Assembly: GCF_000299935.1 (NCBI RefSeq)
Contig: NZ_AMRL01000015.1
Location: 28,132-92,131 of the forward strand
DNA length: 64,000 bases
From: Oceanibaculum indicum P24
Lineage (GTDB): Bacteria > Pseudomonadota > Alphaproteobacteria > Oceanibaculales > Oceanibaculaceae
Reading direction: 5' to 3'
The notes under the pieces are model-generated. The model searched no databases, was not told the DNA's origin, and was given only the letters and a program-made list of their open reading frames with translations. Below are positions 57,184 to 64,000 of the stretch, one piece after another (within the stretch, counting starts at the first letter, position 1; every line of letters starts with the position of its first letter). A program made the translations under genes and the position numbers.

Positions 57184-58689
57184 GTGAAGACGCACAGCGT
57201 TCGCACTTACAAGTCCGCCGAGAAGCTCGCGCGTGAGGACCAGCTGGCCTGGAAGATGGCCGCAATGGCGACAGACCCCGTGCCGGTGGATGCCGATGTC
57301 GCGGAGATGATCGGCAACCGCATCATCGACAATGCCTCGGTGGCCGTCGCCTCTGTGGCTCGACGCCCGGTGGCGAGCGCGCGTGCCCAGACCATGGCGC
57401 ACCCCTACAGCCCCGGCGCCACCGTGTTCGGCCTGCCCTCGGACAAGCGCTTCTCGCCGGAATGGGCCGCCTGGGCCAATGGCGTTGCGGTGCGCGAGCT
57501 GGACTATCACGACACCTTCCTCGCCGCCGACTATTCGCATCCCGGCGACAATATCCCGCCGGTTCTGGCTGTCGCCCAGCATGTCGGCCGCAACGGCCAG
57601 GACCTGATCCGCGCGCTGGCGGCGTCCTACGAGATCCAGGTCGATCTGGTGAAGGGCATCTGCCTGCACGAGCACAAGATCGACCATATCGCCCATCTGG
57701 GCCCGTCCGCCGCCGGCGGCATCGGCGCGCTGCTGAACCTTTCGACCGAGACGGTCTATCAGGCGATCCAGCAGGCGCTGCACACCACCACCACTACGCG
57801 CCAGTCGCGCAAGGGCGAGATTTCCAGCTGGAAGGCCTATGCCCCGGCCTTCGCCGGCAAGATGGCGATCGAGGCGGTGGACCGCGTGATGCGCGGCGAA
57901 GGCGCCCCGTCCCCGGCCTATGAGGGCGAGGACGGCTTCATCGCCTGGCTGCTGAGCGGCCCGAAGGCGGAATACAAGGTGCCGCTGCCGGAGAAGGGCG
58001 ACGCCAAGCGCGCCATCATGGACACCTATACCAAGGAACATTCGGCGGAGTACCAGAGCCAGGCGCTGATCGACCTGGCCCGCCGCATGGGCCCGAAGGT
58101 CGGCGACTTCGCCAAGGTGAAGAGCATCGTCATCCACACCAGCCATCACACCCATTATGTGATCGGCACCGGCGCCAACGACCCGCAGAAGATGGACCCG
58201 AAGGCCAGCCGCGAGACGCTGGACCATTCGATCATGTACATCTTCGCGGTCGCTCTGCAGGACGGCGGCTGGCACCATGAGCGCTCCTACGCGCCGGAGC
58301 GCGCGGCGCGTCCGGACACAGTGGCGCTGTGGCACAAGATCAGCACCGTCGAGGACCCGGAATGGACCCGGCGCTATCACTCGCACGATCCGAACGAGAA
58401 GGCGTTCGGCGGCCGCGTCGTGGTGACCATGGAGGATGGCTCCACCATCACCGACGAGCTGGCCGTGGCCGATGCCCATCCGCTGGGAGCACGGCCCTTC
58501 GCCCGGCCGCAATATATCGCCAAGTTCCGCACGCTGGCGGAAGGCATCGTCGCGGCGAGCGAGCAGGACCGCTTCCTCGAAGCCGTCGAGAATCTGGCGA
58601 AGCTGAGCGACCTCAGCGCCCTCAACGTAACCGTCGAAGCCGCCAAGCTGGGTGCCCCCCGGCCGACCGGCATCTTCGACTGGAAATAA
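57184..58689 (+). CDS. prpD: 2-Methylcitrate dehydratase (MmgE/PrpD family)
   Basis: This 501-residue MmgE/PrpD-family enzyme has [29 protein letters not shown] near residues 112-140, [16 protein letters not shown] and [25 protein letters not shown], all characteristic. It dehydrates 2-methylcitrate in the methylcitrate cycle for propionyl-CoA. It heads prpD-prpC-prpB. Some members of this group are also annotated as bifunctional aconitases. Confidence 0.94.
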   Translation: MKTHSVRTYKSAEKLAREDQLAWKMAAMATDPVPVDADVAEMIGNRIIDNASVAVASVARRPVASARAQTMAHPYSPGATVFGLPSDKRFSPEWAAWANGVAVRELDYHDTFLAADYSHPGDNIPPVLAVAQHVGRNGQDLIRALAASYEIQVDLVKGICLHEHKIDHIAHLGPSAAGGIGALLNLSTETVYQAIQQALHTTTTTRQSRKGEISSWKAYAPAFAGKMAIEAVDRVMRGEGAPSPAYEGEDGFIAWLLSGPKAEYKVPLPEKGDAKRAIMDTYTKEHSAEYQSQALIDLARRMGPKVGDFAKVKSIVIHTSHHTHYVIGTGANDPQKMDPKASRETLDHSIMYIFAVALQDGGWHHERSYAPERAARPDTVALWHKISTVEDPEWTRRYHSHDPNEKAFGGRVVVTMEDGSTITDELAVADAHPLGARPFARPQYIAKFRTLAEGIVAASEQDRFLEAVENLAKLSDLSALNVTVEAAKLGAPRPTGIFDWK

Positions 58690-58708
58690 CGGAAAGGGAG
58701 ACATGACC

Positions 58709-59893
58709 ATGGCGGATAATCCGACCTTCAAGCCGAAGAAATCGGTGGCGCTGTCCGGCGTCACCGCCGGCAACACCGCGCTGTGCACCGTGGGCCGCAC
58801 CGGCAACGACCTGCATTATCGCGGCTACGACATCCTGGACATCGCGGAAACCTGCGAGTTCGAGGAAATCGCCTATCTGCTGGTGCATGGCAGCCTGCCG
58901 ACCCAGCCGCAGCTCGATGCCTACAAGACCAAGCTGAAGGCGCTGCGCGCCCTGCCGGCGGCGGTGAAGGACGTGCTGGAGGCGATCCCCGCCTCCGCCC
59001 ATCCGATGGATGTGATGCGCACCGGCGTCTCCGCGCTGGGCTGCGTCCTGCCGGAAGCGCATGACCACAATCATCCGGCGGCGCGCGACATTGCCGACCG
59101 GCTGATGGCCTCGCTGGGGTCCATGCTGCTCTACTGGTATCACTATGCCCATCGCGGCCAGATCATCGAGCTGGAGACCGACGATGACAGCATCGCCGGG
59201 CACTTCCTGCACCTGCTGCACGGCAAGCCGGCATCGGAATCGCATATCCGGGCGATGCAGACCTCGCTGATCCTCTATGCCGAGCATGAGTTCAACGCCT
59301 CGACCTTCACCGCGCGTTCCATCGCCGGCACCGGGTCGGACATGTACTCGGCCATTGCCGGCGCCATCGGCGCGCTACGCGGGCCAAAGCATGGCGGCGC
59401 CAACGAGGCCGCCTTCGATATCCAGCAGCGTTATGCCGATGCCGACGAGGCGGAGGCGGACATCCGCGCCCGCGTCGAGGCGAAGGAGGTCATCATCGGT
59501 TTCGGCCATCCGGTCTATACCGTGTCCGACCCGCGCAACGAGGTGATCAAGCGCGTCGCGCACAAGCTGTCGAAGGAAGCCGGGTCGATGCAGATGTTCG
59601 ACATCGCCGCGCGCATCGAGACGGTGATGGCCGATGTGAAGAAAATGTTCCCGAACCTCGACTGGTTCAGTGCCGTCTCCTACCATTTGATGGGCGTGCC
59701 GACGGCGATGTTCACCCCGCTGTTCGTGATCTCCCGCACCTCGGGCTGGGCGGCGCATATCATCGAGCAGCGCATCGACAACAAGATCATCCGCCCGTCC
59801 GCCAATTATGTCGGGCCGGAGAATCTGACCTTCGTGCCGATCGGCCAGCGCGGCAAGAAGGCCGCGAAGAAAGCCGCCGGCAAGAAAGCCTGA
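58709..59893 (+). CDS. prpC: 2-Methylcitrate synthase with Lys/Ala-rich tail
   Basis: This 394-residue citrate-synthase-family enzyme reads [29 protein letters not shown], then [27 protein letters not shown] with catalytic His, and [16 protein letters not shown]. These mark PrpC. It condenses propionyl-CoA with oxaloacetate. ATG 58709 has AAGGGAG at good spacing, while 58703 is too close. The protein ends with [13 protein letters not shown], an extra basic tail not needed for catalysis. Confidence 0.93.
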   Translation: MADNPTFKPKKSVALSGVTAGNTALCTVGRTGNDLHYRGYDILDIAETCEFEEIAYLLVHGSLPTQPQLDAYKTKLKALRALPAAVKDVLEAIPASAHPMDVMRTGVSALGCVLPEAHDHNHPAARDIADRLMASLGSMLLYWYHYAHRGQIIELETDDDSIAGHFLHLLHGKPASESHIRAMQTSLILYAEHEFNASTFTARSIAGTGSDMYSAIAGAIGALRGPKHGGANEAAFDIQQRYADADEAEADIRARVEAKEVIIGFGHPVYTVSDPRNEVIKRVAHKLSKEAGSMQMFDIAARIETVMADVKKMFPNLDWFSAVSYHLMGVPTAMFTPLFVISRTSGWAAHIIEQRIDNKIIRPSANYVGPENLTFVPIGQRGKKAAKKAAGKKA

Positions 59894-59903
59894 GGAGAAG
59901 ATC

Positions 59904-60809
59904 ATGCCCTATCTGATCGCCGACGATTTGCCGACGGAGCCAGCCGGCCAGCGATTCCGCAAGCTGGTGGAGCGCCCCGGCATCCTCGGCATTCCCGGCA
60001 GCCATAACGGCATGGCGGCGCTGCAGGCAAAGAAGGCCGGCTTCGAGTCGCTGTACCTGTCGGGGGCGGCGATGACCGCCTCCATGGGCATCCCCGACCT
60101 CGGCATCATCACCGTGGACGAGGTGTGCTTCTTCATCCGCCAGGTGGCCCGCGCCAGCGGCCTGCCGGTGCTGGTGGACGGCGACACCGGCTATGGCGAG
60201 GCGTTGAACGTCATGCACATGGTACGCAGCTTCGAGGATGCCGGCGCCGGCGCCGTGCATATCGAGGACCAGCTGCTGCCGAAGAAGTGCGGCCATCTGA
60301 ACGACAAGAAGCTGGCCGACGCCCGCGACATGGCGGCCAAGGTCGCCGCTGCCGCGAAGGCCCGCCGTCACCTCTACGTCATCGCCCGGACCGACGCGGC
60401 CGCCAGCGAAGGGCTGGACGGGGCGGTCGCCCGCGCGAAGCTGTACATGGAAGCCGGCGCCGACGCGATCTTCCCGGAAGCGCTGAACAGCGCCGAGATG
60501 TTCCGCGAGTTCGCCAAGCGGATGCCCGGCGTCCCGCTGCTGGCCAACATGACGGAATTCGGCCGCACGCCTTTCTTCACCGCCAAGGAATTCGAGGAGA
60601 TGGGCTACCGCATGGTGATCTGGCCGGTCAGCAGCCTGCGCGTTGCCAACAAGGCGCAGGAGAAGCTGTACGCCACGCTGAAGCAGAACGGCTCGACCGA
60701 GGCGATGGCCGGCGAGATGCAGACCCGCGCGGAACTGTACGACACCATCGGCCTGGCGAAGTACGAGGCGCTGGACGCCTCCATCGTTGCGACCGTTCTG
60801 CCGTCCTGA
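59904..60809 (+). CDS. prpB: Methylisocitrate lyase
   Basis: This 301-residue isocitrate-lyase-superfamily protein has LVDGDTGYGEALNV for metal binding, the catalytic loop KKCGHLNDKKL, and VIARTDAAASEGLDGAVARAKLY. It splits methylisocitrate into pyruvate and succinate, closing the methylcitrate cycle. It follows prpC by ten bases. A hairpin lies 26 bases after its stop. Confidence 0.95.
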   Translation: MPYLIADDLPTEPAGQRFRKLVERPGILGIPGSHNGMAALQAKKAGFESLYLSGAAMTASMGIPDLGIITVDEVCFFIRQVARASGLPVLVDGDTGYGEALNVMHMVRSFEDAGAGAVHIEDQLLPKKCGHLNDKKLADARDMAAKVAAAAKARRHLYVIARTDAAASEGLDGAVARAKLYMEAGADAIFPEALNSAEMFREFAKRMPGVPLLANMTEFGRTPFFTAKEFEEMGYRMVIWPVSSLRVANKAQEKLYATLKQNGSTEAMAGEMQTRAELYDTIGLAKYEALDASIVATVLPS

Positions 60810-60835
60810 TCGGCGAACCAAAGGCTGAAACAAAA

Positions 60836-60868
60836 TGACGCCGCAGCGGGGACAAAGCTGCGGCGTCA
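60836..60868. terminator. Terminator-like hairpin between prpB and the small gene
   Basis: A perfect 12-bp stem (TGACGCCGCAGC / GCTGCGGCGTCA) has a nine-base loop. The plus-strand tail is GTCGTTCTG, a weak T tract. On the minus strand the flank TTTTGTTTC makes it a good terminator for the 64-residue gene too. Confidence 0.65.
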
Positions 60869-60916
60869 GTCGTTCTGCGGGGGAAAAACGTAGAGCCTGA
60901 GAGGGCTGGCGGGAGC

Positions 60917-61111
60917 CTAGACGGTAATATCCAGACGGCCCGAGGTGGCAGCCTGTGCGGCGGGCGCCGGTTCCTCGGCAGCCGGCGCGGGCGCACTGGT
61001 TGCCAGCTGCTGGCGCAACTGATTGATATTATCGAGATTGGCGTACATGCCAGTGACGCTGGCCTGCGCTACCGTCGCCATAGATTGATAAACGAAGCCG
61101 ATCTGAGACAT
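60917..61111 (-). CDS. Small protein of unknown function
   Basis: This 64-residue protein starts at ATG 61111, with GGAG six bases upstream. It has an amphipathic helical N-terminus, MSQIGFVYQSMATVAQASVTG, then YANLDNINQLRQQL, and an Ala/Pro/Glu-rich tail (TSAPAPAAEEPAPAAQAATSGRL). There is no signal or membrane segment. I do not recognise the family; the YQ...NL.N..QL.QQ pattern recalls RebB-like R-body proteins only faintly. Upstream is an AT-rich region with a 5'-leader hairpin and a palindrome. Confidence 0.6.
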   Translation of the reverse strand: MSQIGFVYQSMATVAQASVTGMYANLDNINQLRQQLATSAPAPAAEEPAPAAQAATSGRLDITV

Positions 61112-61132
61112 GGCTTTCTCCATATCCTATAT

Positions 61133-61184
61133 CGTGCGGCTTTCTCGCACGCGCTAATGTAACTTTAGATAAAATGTATTTTAT
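61133..61184 (-). promoter_or_regulatory. AT-rich upstream region of the small gene with hairpin and palindrome
   Basis: A 6-bp hairpin (CGTGCG / CGCACG, 61133-61151) lies 22 bases before the small gene start. Further upstream is a 16-base AT palindrome (arms ATAAAAT / ATTTTAT, 61169-61184). The stretch from about 61155 to 61215 is very AT-rich compared with all neighbours. It probably contains the promoter of this gene. The remaining bases up to glmS at 61351 show nothing further I can name. Confidence 0.4.
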
Positions 61185-61350
61185 AGGCAATTCATTTTTT
61201 ATTAATCATGATTTTAGCCAACCGCCATCCTGTAACAGCTTGATACAATTTGTGATTCGTCTGTTGGCGGGTTCTCGTGCATGGTCCCAGCCTGACGCTA
61301 CTCGCCCAGCCAGCGTCACTTTCTCGTAATTATCAGGAGCTGTTTCAGGC

Positions 61351-63174
61351 ATGTGCGGAATCATCGGCGTGGTCGGCAAGGCCGACGTGGTGCCCTCGCT
61401 GATCGAGGGGCTGAAGCGGCTGGAATATCGCGGCTATGATTCCGCAGGTATCGCCACGCTTGTGAATGACAGCATCGAGCGCCGGCGCAGCGAGGGCAAG
61501 ATCGCCCGGCTGGAGGAGAAGGTCGCCGGCAACGGCATCCATGGCGATATCGGCATCGGCCACACACGCTGGGCGACGCATGGCGTGCCGAACGAGCGCA
61601 ACGCGCACCCGCATGCCACCGACCGCGTGGCGCTGGTGCATAACGGCATTATCGAGAATTACCGCGAACTGGCCGCCGAGCTGTCGGCGCTGGGCCATGT
61701 GTTCGCCAGCGAGACCGATTCCGAGATCGCGGCCCACCTCATCACCCGCTACCTGAACGAGGGCATGACGCCGCAGCAGGCGGTCGCCACGGCGATCAAG
61801 CGCATGGACGGCGCCTACGCGCTGGCGATCCTGTTCAAGGGCGAGCACGACCTGATCGTCGGCGCGCGCAAGGGCAGCCCGCTGGCCGTCGGCTGGGGCG
61901 AGGGCGAAATGTATCTGGGCTCCGACGCACTGGCGCTCTCCCCCTTCGCGCGCCGCATCTCCTATCTGGAGGAAGGCGATTGGGTGGAGATCAGCCGCGC
62001 CGGCGCGATCTTCCATGACGAGCAGGACCGGGTGGTGGACCGCCCGGCCAAGCCGACCGCCCTGTCGGGAGCGATGATCGGCAAGGGCAATTACCCGCAC
62101 TTCATGCTGAAGGAAATCTACGAGCAGCCAGGCGTCATCGGCGACACGCTGCGCAGCATGTGGAACCCGGCCAGCGGGGCCATCGACCTGCCGCCGCTGG
62201 ATATCGACCTGGCCGCCATCAGCCGCATCACGCTGGTCGCCTGCGGCACCTCCTATCTGGGGGCCATGGTCGCGAAATACTGGTTCGAGAAGGTGGCGCG
62301 CATTGCCGCCGATATCGATATCGCCTCGGAATTCCGCTATCGCGACACGCCGCTGGAGGCAGACGGGCTGGCCATCTTCATCTCGCAGTCCGGCGAGACC
62401 ATCGACACGCTGGCCGCCTTGCGCCACGCCAAGGAGGCGGGGCAGAAGACCATCGCCATCGTGAACGTGCCGGAAAGCACCATGGCGCGCGAGGCGGACG
62501 CCGTGCTGCCGACGCTGGCCGGGCCGGAGATCGGCGTTGCCTCGACCAAGGCGTTTACCTGCCAGCTGGTGCTGCTGGCCTGCCTCGTCATCGCCACGGC
62601 GCGGGCACGCGGCGCCATCTCCGGGGCAGAGGAGGCGCGGCTGTCCAACGCCATCGCCGAGGTGCCCTCGCGCGCGGCCGAGGTGCTGAACGGCGACGAG
62701 GCGATCCAGGCGCTGGCCGCCGAGGTCGCGGAGGCGCGCGACGTGCTCTATATCGGCCGCAACACCGGCTACCCCATCGCGCTGGAAGGAGCGCTGAAGC
62801 TGAAGGAAATCTCCTACATCCATGCCGAGGGCTATGCCGCGGGCGAGCTGAAGCACGGCCCCATCGCGCTGATCGACGATACGGTGCCGGTCATCGTCGT
62901 CGCCCCCTCGGACGCGCTGTTCGAGAAGACCTTCTCCAACATGCAGGAGGTGATGGCGCGCGGCGGCAAGGTGATCTTCATGTCCGACGCCAAGGGCTGC
63001 GCCCATATCGGCAAAGAGGCCTTCGCCACCATCGAGCTGCCGCACGTCCATCCCTTCGTGGCGCCGATCCTCTATGCCATCCCGGTGCAGCTTCTGGCCT
63101 ATCATGTCGCCGTCATCAAGGGCACTGACGTCGATCAGCCACGCAACCTCGCCAAGTCGGTGACGGTGGAGTAA
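61351..63174 (+). CDS. glmS: Glutamine--fructose-6-phosphate aminotransferase (isomerizing)
   Basis: This 607-residue enzyme begins MCGIIGVVGKADVVPSLIEGLKRLEYRGYDSAG, with the catalytic N-terminal Cys of class II amidotransferases. Two SIS domains follow: ISRITLVACGTSYLGAMVAKYW with AIFISQSGETIDTL, then VLYIGRNTGYPIALEGALKLKEISYIHAEGYAAGELKHGPIALI. It ends KSVTVE, the conserved C-terminus. It makes glucosamine-6-phosphate for peptidoglycan and LPS. AGGAG lies 11 bases before the ATG. Confidence 0.97.
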   Translation: MCGIIGVVGKADVVPSLIEGLKRLEYRGYDSAGIATLVNDSIERRRSEGKIARLEEKVAGNGIHGDIGIGHTRWATHGVPNERNAHPHATDRVALVHNGIIENYRELAAELSALGHVFASETDSEIAAHLITRYLNEGMTPQQAVATAIKRMDGAYALAILFKGEHDLIVGARKGSPLAVGWGEGEMYLGSDALALSPFARRISYLEEGDWVEISRAGAIFHDEQDRVVDRPAKPTALSGAMIGKGNYPHFMLKEIYEQPGVIGDTLRSMWNPASGAIDLPPLDIDLAAISRITLVACGTSYLGAMVAKYWFEKVARIAADIDIASEFRYRDTPLEADGLAIFISQSGETIDTLAALRHAKEAGQKTIAIVNVPESTMAREADAVLPTLAGPEIGVASTKAFTCQLVLLACLVIATARARGAISGAEEARLSNAIAEVPSRAAEVLNGDEAIQALAAEVAEARDVLYIGRNTGYPIALEGALKLKEISYIHAEGYAAGELKHGPIALIDDTVPVIVVAPSDALFEKTFSNMQEVMARGGKVIFMSDAKGCAHIGKEAFATIELPHVHPFVAPILYAIPVQLLAYHVAVIKGTDVDQPRNLAKSVTVE

Positions 63175-63261
63175 CGGGGTAGCGGCGTTCCGTCGCCTCG
63201 CCATCCCCCCTTCCATCTGACAGGATGACCTCCAGCAACAACATGTTCCGGGGGGAATGAG

Positions 63262-64000
63262 GTGAGCTGGGTTCGGGCTGTTTCCCTTCTTCTGCTGCTG
63301 GCCGGCGGGGGCGCTGCCTACTGGTACGCCACGCGCCCGGCAGCCGTTACGGTTGTCGCGCCGATCCGCGGCGATGCGGCGGAAATCGTCTATGCCTACG
63401 GCGTCATCGAGCCGCGCAGCTGGGCGAAGGTGACCTCGCTGGTGCGCGAGCGCATCGTCACGGTCTGCAATTGCGAGGGCGAAACCGTCACCCAGGGAAC
63501 AGAGCTGGCGCGGCTGGACGATACCGAGGCGCGGGCCACCCTGGCCGAGCTGCGCGCCCGGCTGCGCCTGGCAAAATCCGACTACGAACGCATCTCCACC
63601 CTTGTCACGCGCAACATCGTCAGCCGCAGCGAACTGGACCGCGCCACCAGCCAGGTCAGCCAGATCGAGGCGCTGATCTCCGGCCAGGAAGCGCGGCTGG
63701 GTTCCTACATTCTGCGCGCGCCCGGCGATGGCATGGTGCTGCGCCAGGATGGCGAGGTGGGGGAGATCGCCGAGCCTGGAGACGTGCTGTTCTGGGTCGG
63801 GCGGCCAACGCCCTTGCTGGTGGTGGCCGAGGTGAATGAGGAGGACATCCCCCGCGTCGTCACCGGCCAGCGCGCCCTGCTGCGCAGCGATGCCTTTCCC
63901 GACCGCATGCTGGACGCGACGGTGGACAGCATCACGCCGAAGGGCGATCCGGTCGCCAAGACCTACCGGGTGCGGCTGGCCCTGCCCCCCGATACGCCGC
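63262..64000 (+). CDS. HlyD/MacA-type periplasmic adaptor (RND/ABC efflux), 3' part outside window
   Basis: The frame starts at GTG 63262, with GGGGGGAATGAG upstream, and runs open to the edge (246 codons). It has one N-terminal membrane anchor (VRAVSLLLLLAGGGAAYWYA). A barrel-sandwich half-domain follows with RIVTVCNCEGETVTQGTELARLDD and a coiled coil (TEARATLAELRARLRLAKSDYERISTLVTRNIVSRSELDRA). The second half reads YILRAPGDGMVLRQDGEVGEIAEPGDVLFWVG. This is a membrane fusion protein of an efflux pump. Partners would be further downstream. Confidence 0.85.
   Translation, partial: MSWVRAVSLLLLLAGGGAAYWYATRPAAVTVVAPIRGDAAEIVYAYGVIEPRSWAKVTSLVRERIVTVCNCEGETVTQGTELARLDDTEARATLAELRARLRLAKSDYERISTLVTRNIVSRSELDRATSQVSQIEALISGQEARLGSYILRAPGDGMVLRQDGEVGEIAEPGDVLFWVGRPTPLLVVAEVNEEDIPRVVTGQRALLRSDAFPDRMLDATVDSITPKGDPVAKTYRVRLALPPDTP

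Noticed and set aside
57148..58806. 552-codon open frame opposite prpD
   Set aside because: Shadow frame caused by high GC at codon third positions; no recognisable domain.
61200..61350. Possible glmS ribozyme/riboswitch in the leader
   Set aside because: That element belongs to Gram-positive bacteria, and I see none of its conserved core here.
61345..63216. 623-codon open frame opposite glmS
   Set aside because: Antisense shadow of glmS with low-complexity translation. glmS has every expected motif.

Overview
The window is about 64 kb of GC-rich, densely coded chromosome from an alphaproteobacterium, most likely of the Rhodospirillales type. I infer this from the petABC - trmL - hemF neighbourhood, the DUF1476 (F1-ATPase zeta subunit) gene beside purine genes, a urtABCDE-urease super-operon, and an mtnA-aldolase methionine-salvage pair like the one known from Rhodospirillum rubrum. 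I found no rRNA, tRNA, CRISPR array, prophage or insertion sequence. There are 69 supportable protein genes, two of them cut by the window edges, and no gene-free stretch over 300 bases.

Layout. 0-4.4 kb: SUV3-like helicase (partial), a DegP-type periplasmic protease and the recombination ATPase RarA. 4.4-10.1 kb: an accessory block with a DUF429-like protein, three sulfotransferase-fold enzymes, a polysaccharide-type ABC permease without its ATPase, and a GT4 glycosyltransferase, probably for a sulfated surface glycan. 10.2-12.7 kb: dienelactone hydrolase, a DUF1428-VOC pair behind a palindromic operator, and MTA phosphorylase. 12.8-16.9 kb: cytochrome bc1 (petABC), trmL, hemF. 17-20 kb: an acyl-CoA dehydrogenase homologue that lacks both usual catalytic glutamates, fumarase C and a ribbon-helix-helix protein. 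20-24.5 kb: methyltransferase, purS, purC, NRDE protein, DUF1476, purB. 24.6-27.7 kb: mtnA, a class II aldolase and a class III aminotransferase, an apparent methionine-salvage (DHAP shunt) operon. 27.7-29.2 kb: Pmp3-like peptide, glutathionyl-hydroquinone reductase, small lipoprotein.

29.3-34.4 kb is a periplasmic iron-type operon (imelysin, di-heme oxidoreductase, imelysin, DUF1513) with a Fur-like site upstream. 34.7-36.2 kb holds a DMT transporter and a PAS protein. 36.2-48.4 kb is a single-direction urea uptake and urease cluster: urtABCDE, ureDABC, ureE, ureF, ureG, a HupE/UreJ protein, an unknown membrane protein and a DUF442-type phosphatase. It starts behind a textbook sigma-54 promoter, which points to nitrogen control. 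48.6-54.7 kb has a 3-hydroxyisobutyrate-dehydrogenase-like enzyme and a CUT1/Ugp-like ABC importer with a DeoR/GlpR repressor. 54.8-56.6 kb is a LysR/EamA divergent pair. 56.8-60.8 kb is a thioesterase plus the methylcitrate cycle genes prpD-prpC-prpB. 60.9-64 kb contains an unrecognised 64-residue protein in an AT-rich island, glmS and the start of an HlyD/RND adaptor.

The most interesting observations are the desulfinase-like acyl-CoA dehydrogenase homologue, the sulfated-glycan cassette with an orphan export permease, the sigma-54 promoter of the urea locus, the operator-covered promoter of the DUF1428 gene, the methionine-salvage operon with an added aminotransferase, and the small unknown gene at 61 kb.
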